Source: Guillardia theta CCMP2712 (Eukaryota; Cryptophyceae; Pyrenomonadales; Geminigeraceae). From it: a stretch of DNA of 50,249 nucleotides. This document shows, piece after piece, positions 35,411 to 46,249 of the stretch; position 1 is the stretch's first letter; every line of letters starts with the position of its first letter. Location of the stretch: contig NW_005434449.1 in the NCBI RefSeq assembly GCF_000315625.1, positions 3,273 through 53,521 on the forward strand. Direction: 5' to 3'. The notes beneath the pieces are model-generated. The model was not told the DNA's origin, did no database searches, and worked only from the letters and a program-made list of their open reading frames with translations. A program made the position numbers and the translations under genes.

Positions 35411-35525
35411 TATTGCAGACGAAGAAAGAATTAATCGTTTCCATGAATTCAGCTCATATTGTCATGAGTATTGCAGACGAAGCAAGAGTTGATTGTTTCC
35501 ATTGTGCAGATAATATTGTCATGAT
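35411..35525 (+). repeat. Imperfect direct duplication of about 57 bp
   Basis: Two adjacent copies each begin GTATTGCAGACGAAG and end ATATTGTCATGA. The second includes the first codons of the PDZ gene's open frame, so alternative ATGs at 35443 and 35464 arise from the repeat. Confidence 0.8.
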
Positions 35526-37470
35526 GAACGCGAGTGTCGGCTCGACGGGAAGGAGTGGTGTTTGGTACGAAAGCACTGAAAGCATGATGGAGAGCCGTGG
35601 ACTGAACGCGCCGCATCTCAACCTCTCGACCTCGCAAAATCGAGGAAACCTTTATGATGGCAGGGTGCTTGATGCAGAGCCAATGAATATGCCTGATTTC
35701 AACATGCGACAAGTAAACGTTATCCTTGGCTTAAGCAGAGAGTAACTTTCGTGTTCAGGTTTTTATCCCTCGAAATATGTCTTCGAAAGGACCAAGTGGA
35801 ATTGGCATTCGTTTCTTGAAAGAAGGAAACGAAGTTGGTCCATATACAGTCACATACGTGGACCCGCAGGTTCAAGCAAGACGGGGCACAAAGGCTCTTC
35901 TGAATTTCCTTGTAGGGAACTGCATTTCAAAGTCAGAAAGTGAAGGTTGGAGATCTCATCCATCAGGTGCATAACAATGGGTTGCAGGTGCTCGTCTGAC
36001 TTGACTGCTGTAGGTCGATGGGATTCTCGTCTACGATCTTATGCCAGATGAAGTGACGTCAAGAATCTTGGGGCCGCCCGGATCATTTGTATCTTTGACG
36101 ATATCAGACCCGCCTGTCATTCTTCCCTCCGTCTCTCCTCGAGACATACAGACAAGGCTTATCCCATCCGAGCCCAAGTCGCAAGCTCCCTTGCTAGATG
36201 TGACTGCCTCGGCAGCTTCCAAATCGCAATGGGAACAGCAAATCAAGATGAGGGAGGAGAATAAAACCTCTACTGACATCATCAACCCTCAGTGTAATTG
36301 TACTGAATATCAGATAGTCAATTTCTTTTGCAAAATCATTTGCTTATTTGCTGCAATTGCTGGTGTGGTTATGGCCGCTGTAAATTACAACTTGTGTGAT
36401 ATCAATTATATTGAATCAATTGTGACAGGTTGCGCTTTCACGTTGCCACAAAGATGGATGCTTCACTCCAAAAGTTGAGGTGCGCAAGGATTCAGTCGTG
36501 AGCTCACTTTCACTAGACTGCAGAATGTCACATCCTCTTCCTGGGATTATCTCAATCAACTTGCCTGGTCGGGAAGCTGCCTTACGGGCAAGATGCAGTC
36601 ACCCATAAACATTGTGACATCTGACGCGAAATGTATTACTTCAAATGCGATGGACACCTCTCACACGAATGTAGATGACGCAACTCAACGCATCACTGCC
36701 AGTCAGATCGTCGACCTCAACCCTTGTCAGCTGAGTTTCCATGTTGAACCCTCCGTGCCTAACAGTTTCCAATAGACGTTCCAAGCTTGGTACGAGGTCA
36801 AGCTGGTGTGCAGCTTTTTAATAACTGCCTTCAGACGACCGGAGTAAGAATCTGATGTTTGTTTCTGGTTTTGTAGTACTGATTTCATCAAAGCTGGAAG
36901 CCTTCTACACTTGGAATGGTGCAGCATACAGGATTGAAGAAATGACATGGCACACACCAAGTGAGCATCAGATCGACGGCAAGAGCTATCCAGCTGAGCT
37001 GCAGCTGCTCTACAAGACTCTGGAGGTGAAGCTGAATTCGTTTGTGCTGCACCATGAGAAACTGAGCAGGGCAGTTATGCGATGCTCATCGTCCTTGTTG
37101 TTAGCGGGTCGTCAACTCCCTCCTTCATTCGAGATGCTATTCCCAAGTTCCCAAAGACACAAGCGGATGGCCAGCGGACCATCAACTTTACCGCTCAGGA
37201 TGTGCTGACACAAGTTGGTCTTTCTGTGAATTCAACACTTCAGACCTACTCCTACGTAGGTAGCTTGACGCGTCCACCCTGGTGAGTTCACTTTGTCATC
37301 ACAATGACACTGACTTTGCTTGTTGCAGTTCAGAGGGAGTGCGGGTGTTTGTACTTCAGAGTACGATAACTATGAGGCAAGACGATGTCGATCTAATCCG
37401 ATCCATTACGGGGTCCACTAGCCGTACGTTGCAAGCTCTCAACAGCAGGATTGTGTACAAATCCAGCTAG
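35443..37470 (+). CDS. PDZ domain - transmembrane helix - alpha-carbonic-anhydrase-related protein
   Basis: Exon 1 begins at an ATG near 35443 and ends PDFNMRQ at a GTAAAC donor (about 35714). The next exons build a PDZ domain: IGIRFLKEGNEVGPYTVTYV, then GTAFQSQKVKVGDLIHQ, then VDGILVYDLMPDEVTSRIL. A single membrane helix (KIICLFAAIAGVVMAAV, near 36330-36380) follows; a 49-nt AT-rich intron then leads to RCHKDGCFTPKVE. After that comes an alpha-type carbonic anhydrase fold: WSGSCLTGKMQSPINI, WNGAAYRIEEMTWHTPSEHQ, YPAELQLLY, SYVGSLTRPPCSEGVRVFV and RTLQALNSRIVYKSS before TAG at 37468. The last intron, entering at CCCTG|GTGAGT, restores the family's SLTxPPC motif. Two of three zinc ligands are changed: Thr at 36945-36947 and Gln at 37002-37004; only His at 36951-36953 remains. 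So it is probably a non-catalytic receptor-like relative with PDZ inside and the CA fold outside. Confidence 0.8.
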
Positions 37471-37695
37471 TCCTGCTGCGATTTGCGCACTAAACTCAGT
37501 GAGAAGAATAAGTATGCTTTTGGGTTTTGTGCTCTTATTGTTGATCATGCAACAGGAAATGATCTCATGCATCTGGATAATAGTATAATGCCCTGTGATT
37601 TATTATTCTAAGCACCGCAGCGATGTGAACCGAACGTGATTGACATTCATGATTCAGTTCAATCGTTTTTTGAGGAAATCAACATCAAAACGTCT

Positions 37696-38976
37696 TCACA
37701 TCTTTCCGTCCAACATCGCCTGCAAAATGTCTTCGGCAGTTCTAGTTTCCTTAGCCGTTGCCTTCTAATTAAACTGTTACAACTTTATCTCCTTCCAATG
37801 GTGTGCTCTACCTGTCCACCCTTGCCACTGAAGAAGTCTGACAGCCCCTTCTCCTCGATGATCGCCTGCGATATTTCAAATTCACGTGAAAGGGAGCCAT
37901 GTCACCTTGATCTGAGCAGCGTCGCCCTTGCCCTCAAGCTCTCTTTGCTTCTTAACCTCTTCTTCATACTTTGCCTAGTCACCTCGTTAGCTAAGAGCCA
38001 TGTCGAGATAGCAAGCTGACTTGATTCTCAGCCTTCTTCCTCTTGAATTGAGCGGCAGGGCCCTCAAGCTGTCAGCGTGTCAACGGGAAGGGCCAAGACC
38101 TGGTCGGCAGCATCACCTTCTCTCCGTAGATGTTCTTCCCCTTTGCCTCTCTCTTGCGCAAGTCCTCCTCAGTCAGACGCTCTCTGTCCTTGAAGGCCTA
38201 AGATCGCAGCTGTTACGACAACCCTAGTAAATGCTGATGCCGCTCACATTCGAGGTCTCCGCGAATCCCTGAAGCTGCTGGGGATCTTCAATTACGACAT
38301 CCTGCACAACTCCTGTAACATGGCAGTGTGAGGGATAAAGACACAAGGCTCTTATGCAATGCTTGCTCACCGGCTGGAAGTGCGTCCTTGATGAACTTGG
38401 CTACATCGTCAAAGACCATCTGACGATTGTGCCAGAAGTTCCCCGTCAACCTCAAGGTCAACTCGCTGCCCGTCATCTTCACAAACTCGACGTCGCCTAC
38501 AACTCCTTCACTGTCGGTGCGCACGTATCTGATCTTTTACCTGTAATTCCCGCCCTCTGCTTGCTCTCTGTCGTTCCAAGATACTTGGCAATGGCCTCAG
38601 ATTCACGAGCCTTGAGAAGTGCTTCCTTCACTCCAGCCTCAGGATTGGATTTGTCGACTTCGATCTTTGTTCTCATGTCACCATCCAACAGGAGGAGAAT
38701 TCTTTTCAATCAACCTTGATCGTCTGTTTCTTGTCATTCGAGCTTCCCCATCCTTGCCATGAAGTCTGCGTCGTTCCCAGCTGAACACGTCGGTCGGGAG
38801 AAAGGTCTTCACGTTCCCACCTGTAGCCAAATCAGAGGGAGGAAGCAGTGTAGCACGAAATTACCTGTTATTACAGCTGATTTTGGAAACAAACAAACTC
38901 CTAGCCTGAGGCTGCCTTGCTTGGGCTTCAACCAGTGCTCGCCCGCTCTGAGTTTCTTGTCACATAGGATAGACAT
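37696..38976 (-). CDS. Conserved-looking protein of unknown function, about nine short exons
   Basis: Read from a possible ATG at 38974-38976 (MSILCDKKLRAGEHWLKPKQ). Plausible exons with GT-AG borders follow: NVKTFLPTDV, AGNDADFMARMGKLE, DMRTKIEVDKSNPEAGVKEA to KYLGTTESKQRAGITG, then a well-ordered block at about 38370-38525 (GVVGDVEFVKMTGSELTLRL, GNFWHNRQMVFDDVAKFIKD). Next come VVIEDPQQLQGFAETSN, AFKDRERLTEEDLRKREAKG, a lysine-rich helix (YEEEVKKQRELEGKGDAAQI) and AIIEEKGLSDFFSGKGGQ, ending AMLDGKM with stop at 37696. The central block reads like an alpha/beta domain and the rest like charged helices. I do not recognise the family. A plastid role is possible if an upstream exon encodes a leader, but none is shown. 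Confidence 0.6.
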
Positions 38977-40218
38977 TATGAATCACGTTTCTATACCACA
39001 GTTGCTGTGCGAGTATGCAAAGAAGGAAGATATGCATAGGCAACTGAAGACAGGCAAAATCTGTAATAGTGTCTCAGTTTATCATGAAACAAAAAGGATG
39101 CTCCCTCACAAACATATCTGACTCAACAAAAACTCTGTTTGCTTCGATCAAGTCTTGCATCTGACAACCCCCCGCCACCTACCCCCTTGCACCCCTTGCA
39201 TATCTCAAACGCCATTTCGTCTTTTGAATTCATCGCATCGAGCTCCTAGTTTGATCTATCCTTCTCATCGCTTCCCTCCATTACCCGATCAAAACGCGCA
39301 GGTGCATGGCGGCCGCAAGTTGTTCCTGACGAACGCGGGTGAGAGGCCGAGAGGGGGTAGGTGGTCTAAGGGGTAGCATGTTGTGGGAAATTCACCCCCA
39401 AGGAGCCCAAAGCAAAGTAGGTGGGGTGATAGAAGAGTTGTACCTGTGAGGGGTAGGTAGTGGATTTTAGTCAGAAGGAAAATCTTTTAAATTCTTTCTG
39501 CTTATTTCAAGTGATAAATTGCTTAAGTCACCGGCTAATTCCCATCAGAATCTGTTTATTTTACAACTTTAGAGTTAAGTTTAAAATTACGTTTTAAAGT
39601 CAAGCGGCCGGTCGACCCTCCAATGAGGTCTAGACCCCTACCGTGTACCCCCACCACACTGTCGAAAATCCCCCACCCCCCTTCACAAGCGACCAATATC
39701 TCTATAGAACTACCCCAGCCAAACATGACCCTTGCCTCAGCACCCCCCACCCCCTGAAACCCGCCGCTCTTGCTAGTCTCCACAGCCGCCGGCCCAAAGC
39801 CATGCTGGTGCGTCCCCTCCGTGTTTGACGTGCATGATAACCCCGCGACTATCCGTCTTGACTGGGCCTTGTCGGAGCATGCGCCCGCCCTTGCACCGCT
39901 GCTGCTCTTCTCTTGTACCCGAGCTGTCGCCTTCTCCGTCTTGTGTTGAACTTTTCAGCCTGATCAGTGTTTCCCAGCCCCCATCTTGTGACCTAGCTCT
40001 GTATTGCATGGCTTGCCTCTATCATTCCTCAGCTCTCATATCCCGATAGCGCAGACATTGGAAGCTGATAAGTGTAAACAATACTGTCACTTCGCTTCAG
40101 AGCTATCAGTTCTTTTTCTGTTTAGTCTTTGTGTAATTTCCATTTCCGTTTTGAAATTGACCGTGCGTTGACAGACCTACATGAGAGAGATTTGATTTTA
40201 AACTGGAGGACGAAGACG
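38977..40218. other. Intergenic with G/C-rich words, no gene seen
   Basis: 39160-39230 is C-rich. 39340-39470 carries AGGGGGTAGG, AAGGGGTAGC and GTGGGGTGAT words. 39480-39600 is AT-rich. 39610-39780 carries CCCCCACC words. The mix resembles 6000-6330, 13930-14360 and 34910-35045. The last 200 bases should contain the promoter of the Nudix-like gene. Confidence 0.5.
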
Positions 40219-42072
40219 ATGAAGAGCATTATTCAGACCATATTTTTGCTTTTTCTTGTCGCAAAATGCGATTCGTTTCAAGTTCTTGGTCCTGGTCAAC
40301 ATTGTTCATTACGAGGCAATTCATTCCGTACATCGCACAATTATTTGGTTTCAGCGCCATGTAAAAGAGAAACGATCCAGAGCCTGAGAACCGACATTTG
40401 TACCAAATTCTTGTCTTGCACAGCTTTATCGCTGTCTACCCGCGATGAAAGTCAGCATTCAACTACATCGAACTCGATTTCATCAGGATTTGATGGAATA
40501 TTGAAGCTACCGTTCATTAAGGCTGTCATGAACTTTGCCAAGTGGCTTGTTTTTGCTCTAAGATCTGTCCTTCTTGTACGGCTCACATGGATCCTTCACG
40601 TAACTTCAAAATTCAAGAAAATGCTTTTGGATCCCCGATATAGAATGGTGACCATCCTTTCTTCATCCTGGTTTTCTGTGTTTGATGGTAATGTTTGTTT
40701 GTGAAGGGTGGTGTTGGGCATAAAGGATCAGAAACTCTGTCAGTAGAGCAGGACAAGAGTTTGTCAAGCCACAAACATTCGGAGTCAGGCCCTGTAAATC
40801 ACGAGCTACAGCAAGCTTCCTTTTGGGCACAAAGCCCTGATACAAGTGTGCATCATGCATTTGCCTCGTTTTGGAAAAAGGTGTCGACGATTGTTTATTA
40901 CGCATTTTTCAATTTGTATTCATCACATTTGCAGATGGATGACATGGAAAAATTAAACATCGAGGCAGAATTTCGGGAAATGAAGGTTGATTTCAAAACC
41001 ATTCTTTTATACAACTGAAAACGAAAAGGAAAAGAATGCGGAATTCCAAGCAAAGCAAGATGAAATGCTAGCAAGCATTAGTGGGGTGCACTTGTCTGTA
41101 AGATTTGACTTGAGTTCCGAGGATGGTTTTGAAATTTGTGTGCAGGTTCTAGATTTTGTCGAGCGTGGAGGACTCCCGCCTTCTGTCGAATCTTTGACCG
41201 CGTGGCTTGAAATTCGCGATATCGACACATCTTTATGGGGGCAGGGAGAAGCGAAGACAGTTCAAGAGTTCTTTCATGAGGTATACGATGCTTGACGCCT
41301 TTGGTCGCTCACAAAATGCTCGACAGCTGTGGGCGGGGGAATGTGAACCTTTGACAGAGTCAGCAGAAAGAGTGATATCTGTTGTTAAGGTATGGATGCC
41401 AGGGTTTTACCTCGGAATGTGAAAAATGTTTTTTTCACTCAGGTTCGAATCCTCGATCATGATGAAGCGGGAACTTGGCAGCTGTATGAGACTAAACAAA
41501 AACTATGCCGAGATGGGAGAACACGACCAAGGAATCGCCCCCTAGCAGAGAAGAGGGTACAGTGAGAGACCTCAAGATGCGTTGCAAATTCATTTTGTTC
41601 TCAGCGTCCGGAAGAGTCATCCTTCGATGCGGCAGTTCGGGGGGTGAAGGAAGAACTTGGATCATCGATAAAGAGCACCAGCAGAATTGTAGTGAAAGAG
41701 GACAGGTTTACTTAACAAGCTCATTGCTGTCGCTGTCTCTCTCATCTCGTACCTGCAGTTTACAAGAATGGACCGAAAGGAGAATGTCCAAAAGCTTTCC
41801 AGGTCTTTGCAGCTTGCGTAGTATGTTTTTGATCTGGTTTTAGGGCTGGAAACAGTCTACAAGCTGTCGCAGGTAGACGTGGAGGTGGAGGGCTTGTCGC
41901 GAGCAGCAACTGGAGACACTTTCGAGACAGAGGAAACCCCCGAGCTCTCCAATGGGAAGGTGACTGATGTCCTGAATGATCTTCTGCTCCTCAATACTTT
42001 GACAAGGTGCACACCTGGACGTGGATACCCAGCGGAACGGTTGACTGGTCTCCTGTCGCGGTGCATGAGTAG
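40219..42072 (+). CDS. Nudix-like protein with bipartite plastid-type leader
   Basis: ATG at 40219-40221 gives a signal peptide with a Cys/Ser-Phe junction (MKSIIQTIFLLFLVAKCDSF), followed by a Ser/Thr/Arg-rich, acid-poor stretch, the pattern of bipartite plastid leaders in red-lineage secondary algae. Exon 1 ends LLDPRYRM near 40646. Short introns then separate GGVGHKGSETLSVEQDKS, MDDMEKLNIEAEFREMK, SVRFDLSSEDGFEICVQ plus VLDFVERGGLPPSVESLTAW, LWAGECEPLTESAERVISVV and VRILDHDEAGTWQLYE. The Nudix-like core follows: RPEESSFDAAVRGVKEELG at about 41608-41665, MSKSFPGLETVYKLSQVDVE, then TFETEETPELSNGK joined to VHTWTWIPSGTVDW and TAG at 42070. Nudix enzymes cleave nucleoside diphosphates linked to another group, with a box G-x5-E-x7-R-E-U-x-E-E-x-G-U. 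Here the first E after R is G, while the E-E pair is present, so activity is uncertain. Confidence 0.7.
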
Positions 42073-42358
42073 ACGGGGAGGGTTTGATATGAGGGCGTGT
42101 GCCCTTGTCTTACATGCGATCGCATCTTGTATTAAAAGTTTTGGTTGGAATTGCTTACTACTACTCAAATGGGAACTAAAAGAAGATGTGTACCAGGCGG
42201 GTAATAGGAAAATGCGGTGAAGAAAATCAACTGGCAGACGCTGTTGTCAAAATATCTATGAGCCTCTTTCCTCGGTATTTCTCATGAAATGGATCAAAGT
42301 TCTGCAGCAGAGGTTTTCTTGTTCACGATACACTTCCTCTGTTACAACGTGCAACATT

Positions 42359-43082
42359 TCATTGATCTTTCTTCGCTTCTTGTTCTGGACCATCAAACCT
42401 GGGCTTTGAGATGGGATTATTCTTTTTCCCAGATTCCCTTGTCAAGACAATTTCTAAAATTTCAGGAGTTTCATCCGCATTTGAGTCGTCCTGGTTCGTT
42501 ACTTGATCGTCGTCATCGGTCGAGTCTTTGATCTCCTCGAATCTCGAGGTTTTAGTCGCGTCTTCCTTCAAAGATTCCATTTGCTTTCTTCTTCTTTCCT
42601 GTACTTGTTTGTCTTTCTCGACCTCTACGAGAGCTTGTTTTAGCCCCCGCACCACCTTCAGGGTCACTTTGCTTCCTACAGGCCCTCGAATGATCTGCAC
42701 ACTCTGTGCCTCTTTCACTGGCAGACCGTCGACTTCCTGGATACAATCTCCCATCTTCATTCCCGCTTTGTCACCTGCCATATCTTCGACCACCTAAGCA
42801 CAGCATCAACAGAAAGAGGTCATCGGAAAAACAAACAACCTCAACAACAACCCATCCTATCTCCTTGTTCTCCACACGAAGGCGAAGACCGACAACACCT
42901 GCAATTTTTTGCATTTTGTTGTGCCTCTCGATTTTCTTGTACATCATATATGCAGAAAACAGCGCAAGCATAGAAGTGAATGAATTGCCCCTGACAAATT
43001 CGAAAGTATCTTTGCGAAATCCGTCATCAACATAAAGGCCAATGCACACCATCAGAACAATGGCAAAGACCCTTACGTCCAT
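42359..43082 (-). CDS. Small membrane protein with PDZ domain
   Basis: Two exons. Exon 1 (ATG at 43080-43082) starts MDVRVFAIVLMVCIGLYVDD, a signal peptide or anchor, followed by a second hydrophobic segment (SFTSMLALFSAYMMYKK) and LRLRVENKEIGWVVVE. An intron of about 43 nt (GTTGTT to CTTAG) joins VVEDMAGDKAGMKMGDCIQE, then VDGLPVKEAQSVQIIRGPVG and SKVTLKVVRG, a clear PDZ core of about 85 residues. A coiled-coil basic/acidic tail (QERRRKQMESLKEDATKTSR) and an acidic stretch end at 42359. PDZ domains bind C-terminal peptides. The ligand is unknown; location is a membrane, perhaps of the plastid or secretory system. Confidence 0.75.
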
Positions 43083-43614
43083 GGTAAAGCAGTGAAGTTT
43101 GGAGATTAAAAGCTGTCACAATTCAATTAGTGAGAAGTTATGCATGGAACGTGCAGTAAGACCTAAACCCTAAACCTTGAAAAAAAATCAGCTGACTGTT
43201 GATACACATGAATGACCTAAAAATCCTTAAATCCTTGGTAAGTTCCACTTGGATATCTATTATTCTTCAACTCTTTCGTTCTTCCTTCCTCCTCCGTCAA
43301 ACTAAACCCCAATCCCCCCTGGAGATGTTAATCTTTGTAATCGAGGGCAGGATCAAGGGTGCTTCATTTCGCTGCTGACGCAAGACAATAGCGTAGGTAC
43401 TAAAGTTTTACTTAAATTGGCTCTGAATTCAGACATTATTACTACACATTTTTTTAGTTGTAGTCTAGGGATTAGCCGGGGTTCAGAAGCACGGCTGCCA
43501 TATGGGCCAGCCAAGTCGGGCCGAACTGCCAGGTCACGAGATCCCTGTTAGTCGGACTAGAATAGAGCACGGTGATAACAAGCCATGCAACCTACCTAGC
43601 ATTCTAGAGAAGGT
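43083..43614. other. Boundary region before the terminal array
   Basis: No gene seen. 43164-43181 carries CCTAAACCCTAAACC, two telomere-like units in the opposite orientation to those of the array. 43550-43610 resembles weakly the 3' flank of the array units (CTAGCATTCTAG against CTAGCATTCTAAT). Confidence 0.5.
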
Positions 43615-43898
43615 AGGACTCCGGGAGGCAACCGAAGGCCGCTCGGAGAGGCAACTCAGGGTCTTCTGACTGAGGCTGAGGAAGCTGAAGGGAGGCCCAT
43701 GAGTAGTTGGCGGCCGAAGGCCGAGGGGAGGAGAGGCAACTCTTCCGACCGAGAAGGCATCAAGGATGCAGAAGAAGCGGCAGGCCGCAGAGACGACAAG
43801 CGGCGATCAAGATCATCATCAAGTCGACGGCGGCATCGGGTCACAAGAGAGTCTTGTTCGGAGATCGCAAACATGATCCAAAAGATCGCAAACATGAT
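43615..43898 (+). pseudogene. Internally deleted relic of the array unit
   Basis: 43620-43745 matches the 3' minisatellite of the array units (GAGAGGCAACTC, TCTGACTGAGGCTGAGGAAG). It runs directly into 43758-43830, which matches an internal coding segment (GGCATCAAGGATGCAGAAGA, ATCAAGATCATCATCAAGTC) and then AAGAGAGTCTTGTTCGGAGA. Order and spacing differ from an intact unit, so the copy is rearranged and deleted. It cannot encode the protein. Confidence 0.8.
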
Positions 43899-43938
43899 TT
43901 TAGGGTTTAGGGTTTAGGGTTTAGGGTTTAGGGTTTAG
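43899..43938 (+). repeat. Interstitial telomere-like tract, (TTTAGGG)5 plus TTTAG
   Basis: Five exact plant-type units lie immediately 5' of array copy 1. The G-rich strand runs rightwards, as at the right-hand end of a chromosome. Confidence 0.95.
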
Positions 43939-43995
43939 TGCGCCGTTATTTTCGGCAGCGCCGTTATTTTCGGCAGCGCCGTTATTTTCGGCAGC
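43939..43995 (+). repeat. 18-bp 5' repeat of array copy 1, three copies
   Basis: GCGCCGTTATTTTCGGCA repeats three times directly before the first ATG. Copy 2 has one version, and copy 3 has three copies of a 27-bp relative. Confidence 0.95.
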
Positions 43996-46230
43996 ATGGC
44001 TCCTCGTCAGGTGTAGGGGAAGCCGCCAGGGCGCCAAGGAAGCTGCAAGCGAGAGGTTTGTATACTTCAAATAGCTTTCTAAGTATGGTTCTTCAGTATG
44101 ATGAAAATGTTCGCAACCTGCTGTATCGGAGATCATGCCAATACACGCAGAGCGGACTTGTGGATGCCTCTGTCCTCGAAGCTGATCTCGTCGAGAGGGT
44201 GAAGAGCTTCGCGAAGCGTTATCCGAACAGCAGGACAGCCCAGGCTTGCAAGGCTGTGGAGGGATGCACCCCCGACGCTATCGCAGAAGCCATCCGCTCG
44301 ACATGTCAGCAGGCACGACGTGAGCTTCTGCAAGAAGCGATGGCTGGATGGAGTGACGCATCCAGAGAGTGGTTTATGCAGCAGATTGAAGAAGCCAAGA
44401 AAGAGAAGGTCGAGACATACACCGCCTCAGCAGGCAACGAGGTGACTTCCTTCATCTCCATGACTCTCCTGGGCATCTCCTCGGTGTATGTCAACCATGA
44501 AGAAAAGCTGAAGAAGAAATTTGAAGACTCGGATCGGACTGATCGTAGACTCAGTGCAAGAGAGTAAAGCAATCATGTGGAAGGCTCCGTATAGACCCGA
44601 GATAGCGAGTGCTGAGGAGATCCCGGTGACTGTTTCCTTCCTCCGCAATGCACAAGCGGAGAAGCTCTGGCAGGGAAGAGAGGACTTCGCGATCGATGGT
44701 CGCAAGTTCACAGCTGTACATGTGAGCATCGTGCACGATCGATCTTTCAAGATTCGAGCCAAGAGAGGACCCTGGGGCAAAGGGGGCAGCTTGGCAGAGC
44801 TGACTCACCTGCTAACCTTGGGCGGCATGACAACGGCTGAGATAGCTGCCGTCTATCGCTATCAGCTGCTGCGCCAGTCCCTGGCAGCGGTACAGCTCCA
44901 GCCGCTGGCAGGCATGCTGGTCGCTGGGGCGCCAGGACAGCAAGTCCACAAAGGCTTAGGTCAGAAAGGCTTCGTCGCTGTAGGGGCCAACGTCATCTGG
45001 AGACAGAGGGAGGTGGAGTGGATCGTCTCCTCGAGCTGCCCAGAGGCGAATGATACAGCATTTCGAGCTTTCCGAGAGAGCGAAGCGATGGAGGGAGTAC
45101 ACCTGACTCTGTTCAGCGAGGACCCGAAGATCAGAGAGGCGCTCGCAGTCGAGTTGACAGCGGATCGCTTTGTGTCCAGAAATAAGTTGAAGAAGGCATC
45201 AAGACTGCAGAAGAAGGCAGGCGGCAAGGACGGCAAGGAGATCAAGATCATCATCAAGTCGACGGCGGCATCTGGTCGCTTCACGAGGAAGGAGATGGAG
45301 GGGCTGTGCAACGGCGGCAACACGTCTATCGCAAGAGTCAAGAGAGTCTTGTTGGAGATCGCTAACAGGCTCGAGATCAACGTTGAAGGCATCGACATGG
45401 AGGAGGATTTGAACACCAAGTCCTGGAACGGGTCCAAGCTATGCATCCTCCTCGGCTCCACGGAGGATGCTCGACGCATGATGAAGGAGCTGCCCTTCTA
45501 TCTCGAAGGCGCAGCAACCAAGCTCGAAGCAGTCGGCTTCGACAAGGAGCCTGAGGCGGCTGGTCAGCGGGGCACCAGCGACGCAGCGCAGCGACAGGAG
45601 GAGAGCGAGGGAGAGTGGCTGGAGTTTACAGACCTGGAGAGGATCACAATGGAGGCAGCATCTCCGTCAAGCCAAGAGGACATGCAGCTCGTCAGCGAGC
45701 TGTCAGCAGTCATCGAAGATGCAGCTTCTTTGAACGAGGCGGGGACGAGCGAGCCGATCAAGCTGGTCCTGGACAAGGCCGTTGGCAACCTCCACGACAC
45801 GTTCTACTCTCCGGGGAGCCTGGAGTTCATGTCGCTGGGAGAGTGGGCGAAGATGCCAGAGGAGCAGGGAGTTGGGCGCAACGTTCTCAAGGAGAAGCTG
45901 GGGAAGTGGCTGCAGAGCAAGCGCTGGACTCGCGTGCAAGGAGAGAGCAAGAAGGCAAGGAGGGGCAGCGCGTTCTCGCCACGGGCAACGGCAGCTGCTG
46001 AGCTTGAGCAGGAGGCGGAGAGCGACGACATAGAGCGTCGATCTCTTAGCTTCCTGTTCATAGCACTGAGTAAATTCGCAGAGATGCATGTGCTGGCCTG
46101 CTCGCTGAAGGTGGACAAGAAGGACCGACTGCGAGTGGAGATGAGGGAAGATGACGAAGAAGAGGAAGACATGGAGGAAGAGCAAGGCGAGGGCGAGGAA
46201 GAAGACGGGGCGAGCCCGTACCGAGCTTGA
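43996..46230 (+). pseudogene. Array gene copy 1, disrupted by a 4-base insertion
   Basis: Exon 1 is ATG...CAG at 43996-44010 and the 86-nt intron is 44011-44096. The long exon matches copy 2 at over 95 percent by eye. At about 44524-44530 the sequence has four extra bases relative to copy 2, so the frame changes after KKKFE and stops about fifteen codons later. Beyond it the reading continues in the second frame to TGA at 46230. Compared with copy 2 it also lacks the six bases coding Asp-Ser near 45555. It may be a sequencing error or a true frameshift; if true, only the N-terminal 160 residues could be made. Confidence 0.8.
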
Positions 46231-46249
46231 GCTGAGCTCAAGGTAATGA

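Noticed and set aside
44133-45479. Minus-strand frames repeated in each array unit
   Set aside because: They are antisense to the long exon, recur only because the units repeat, and have Ser/Leu-rich shadow composition.
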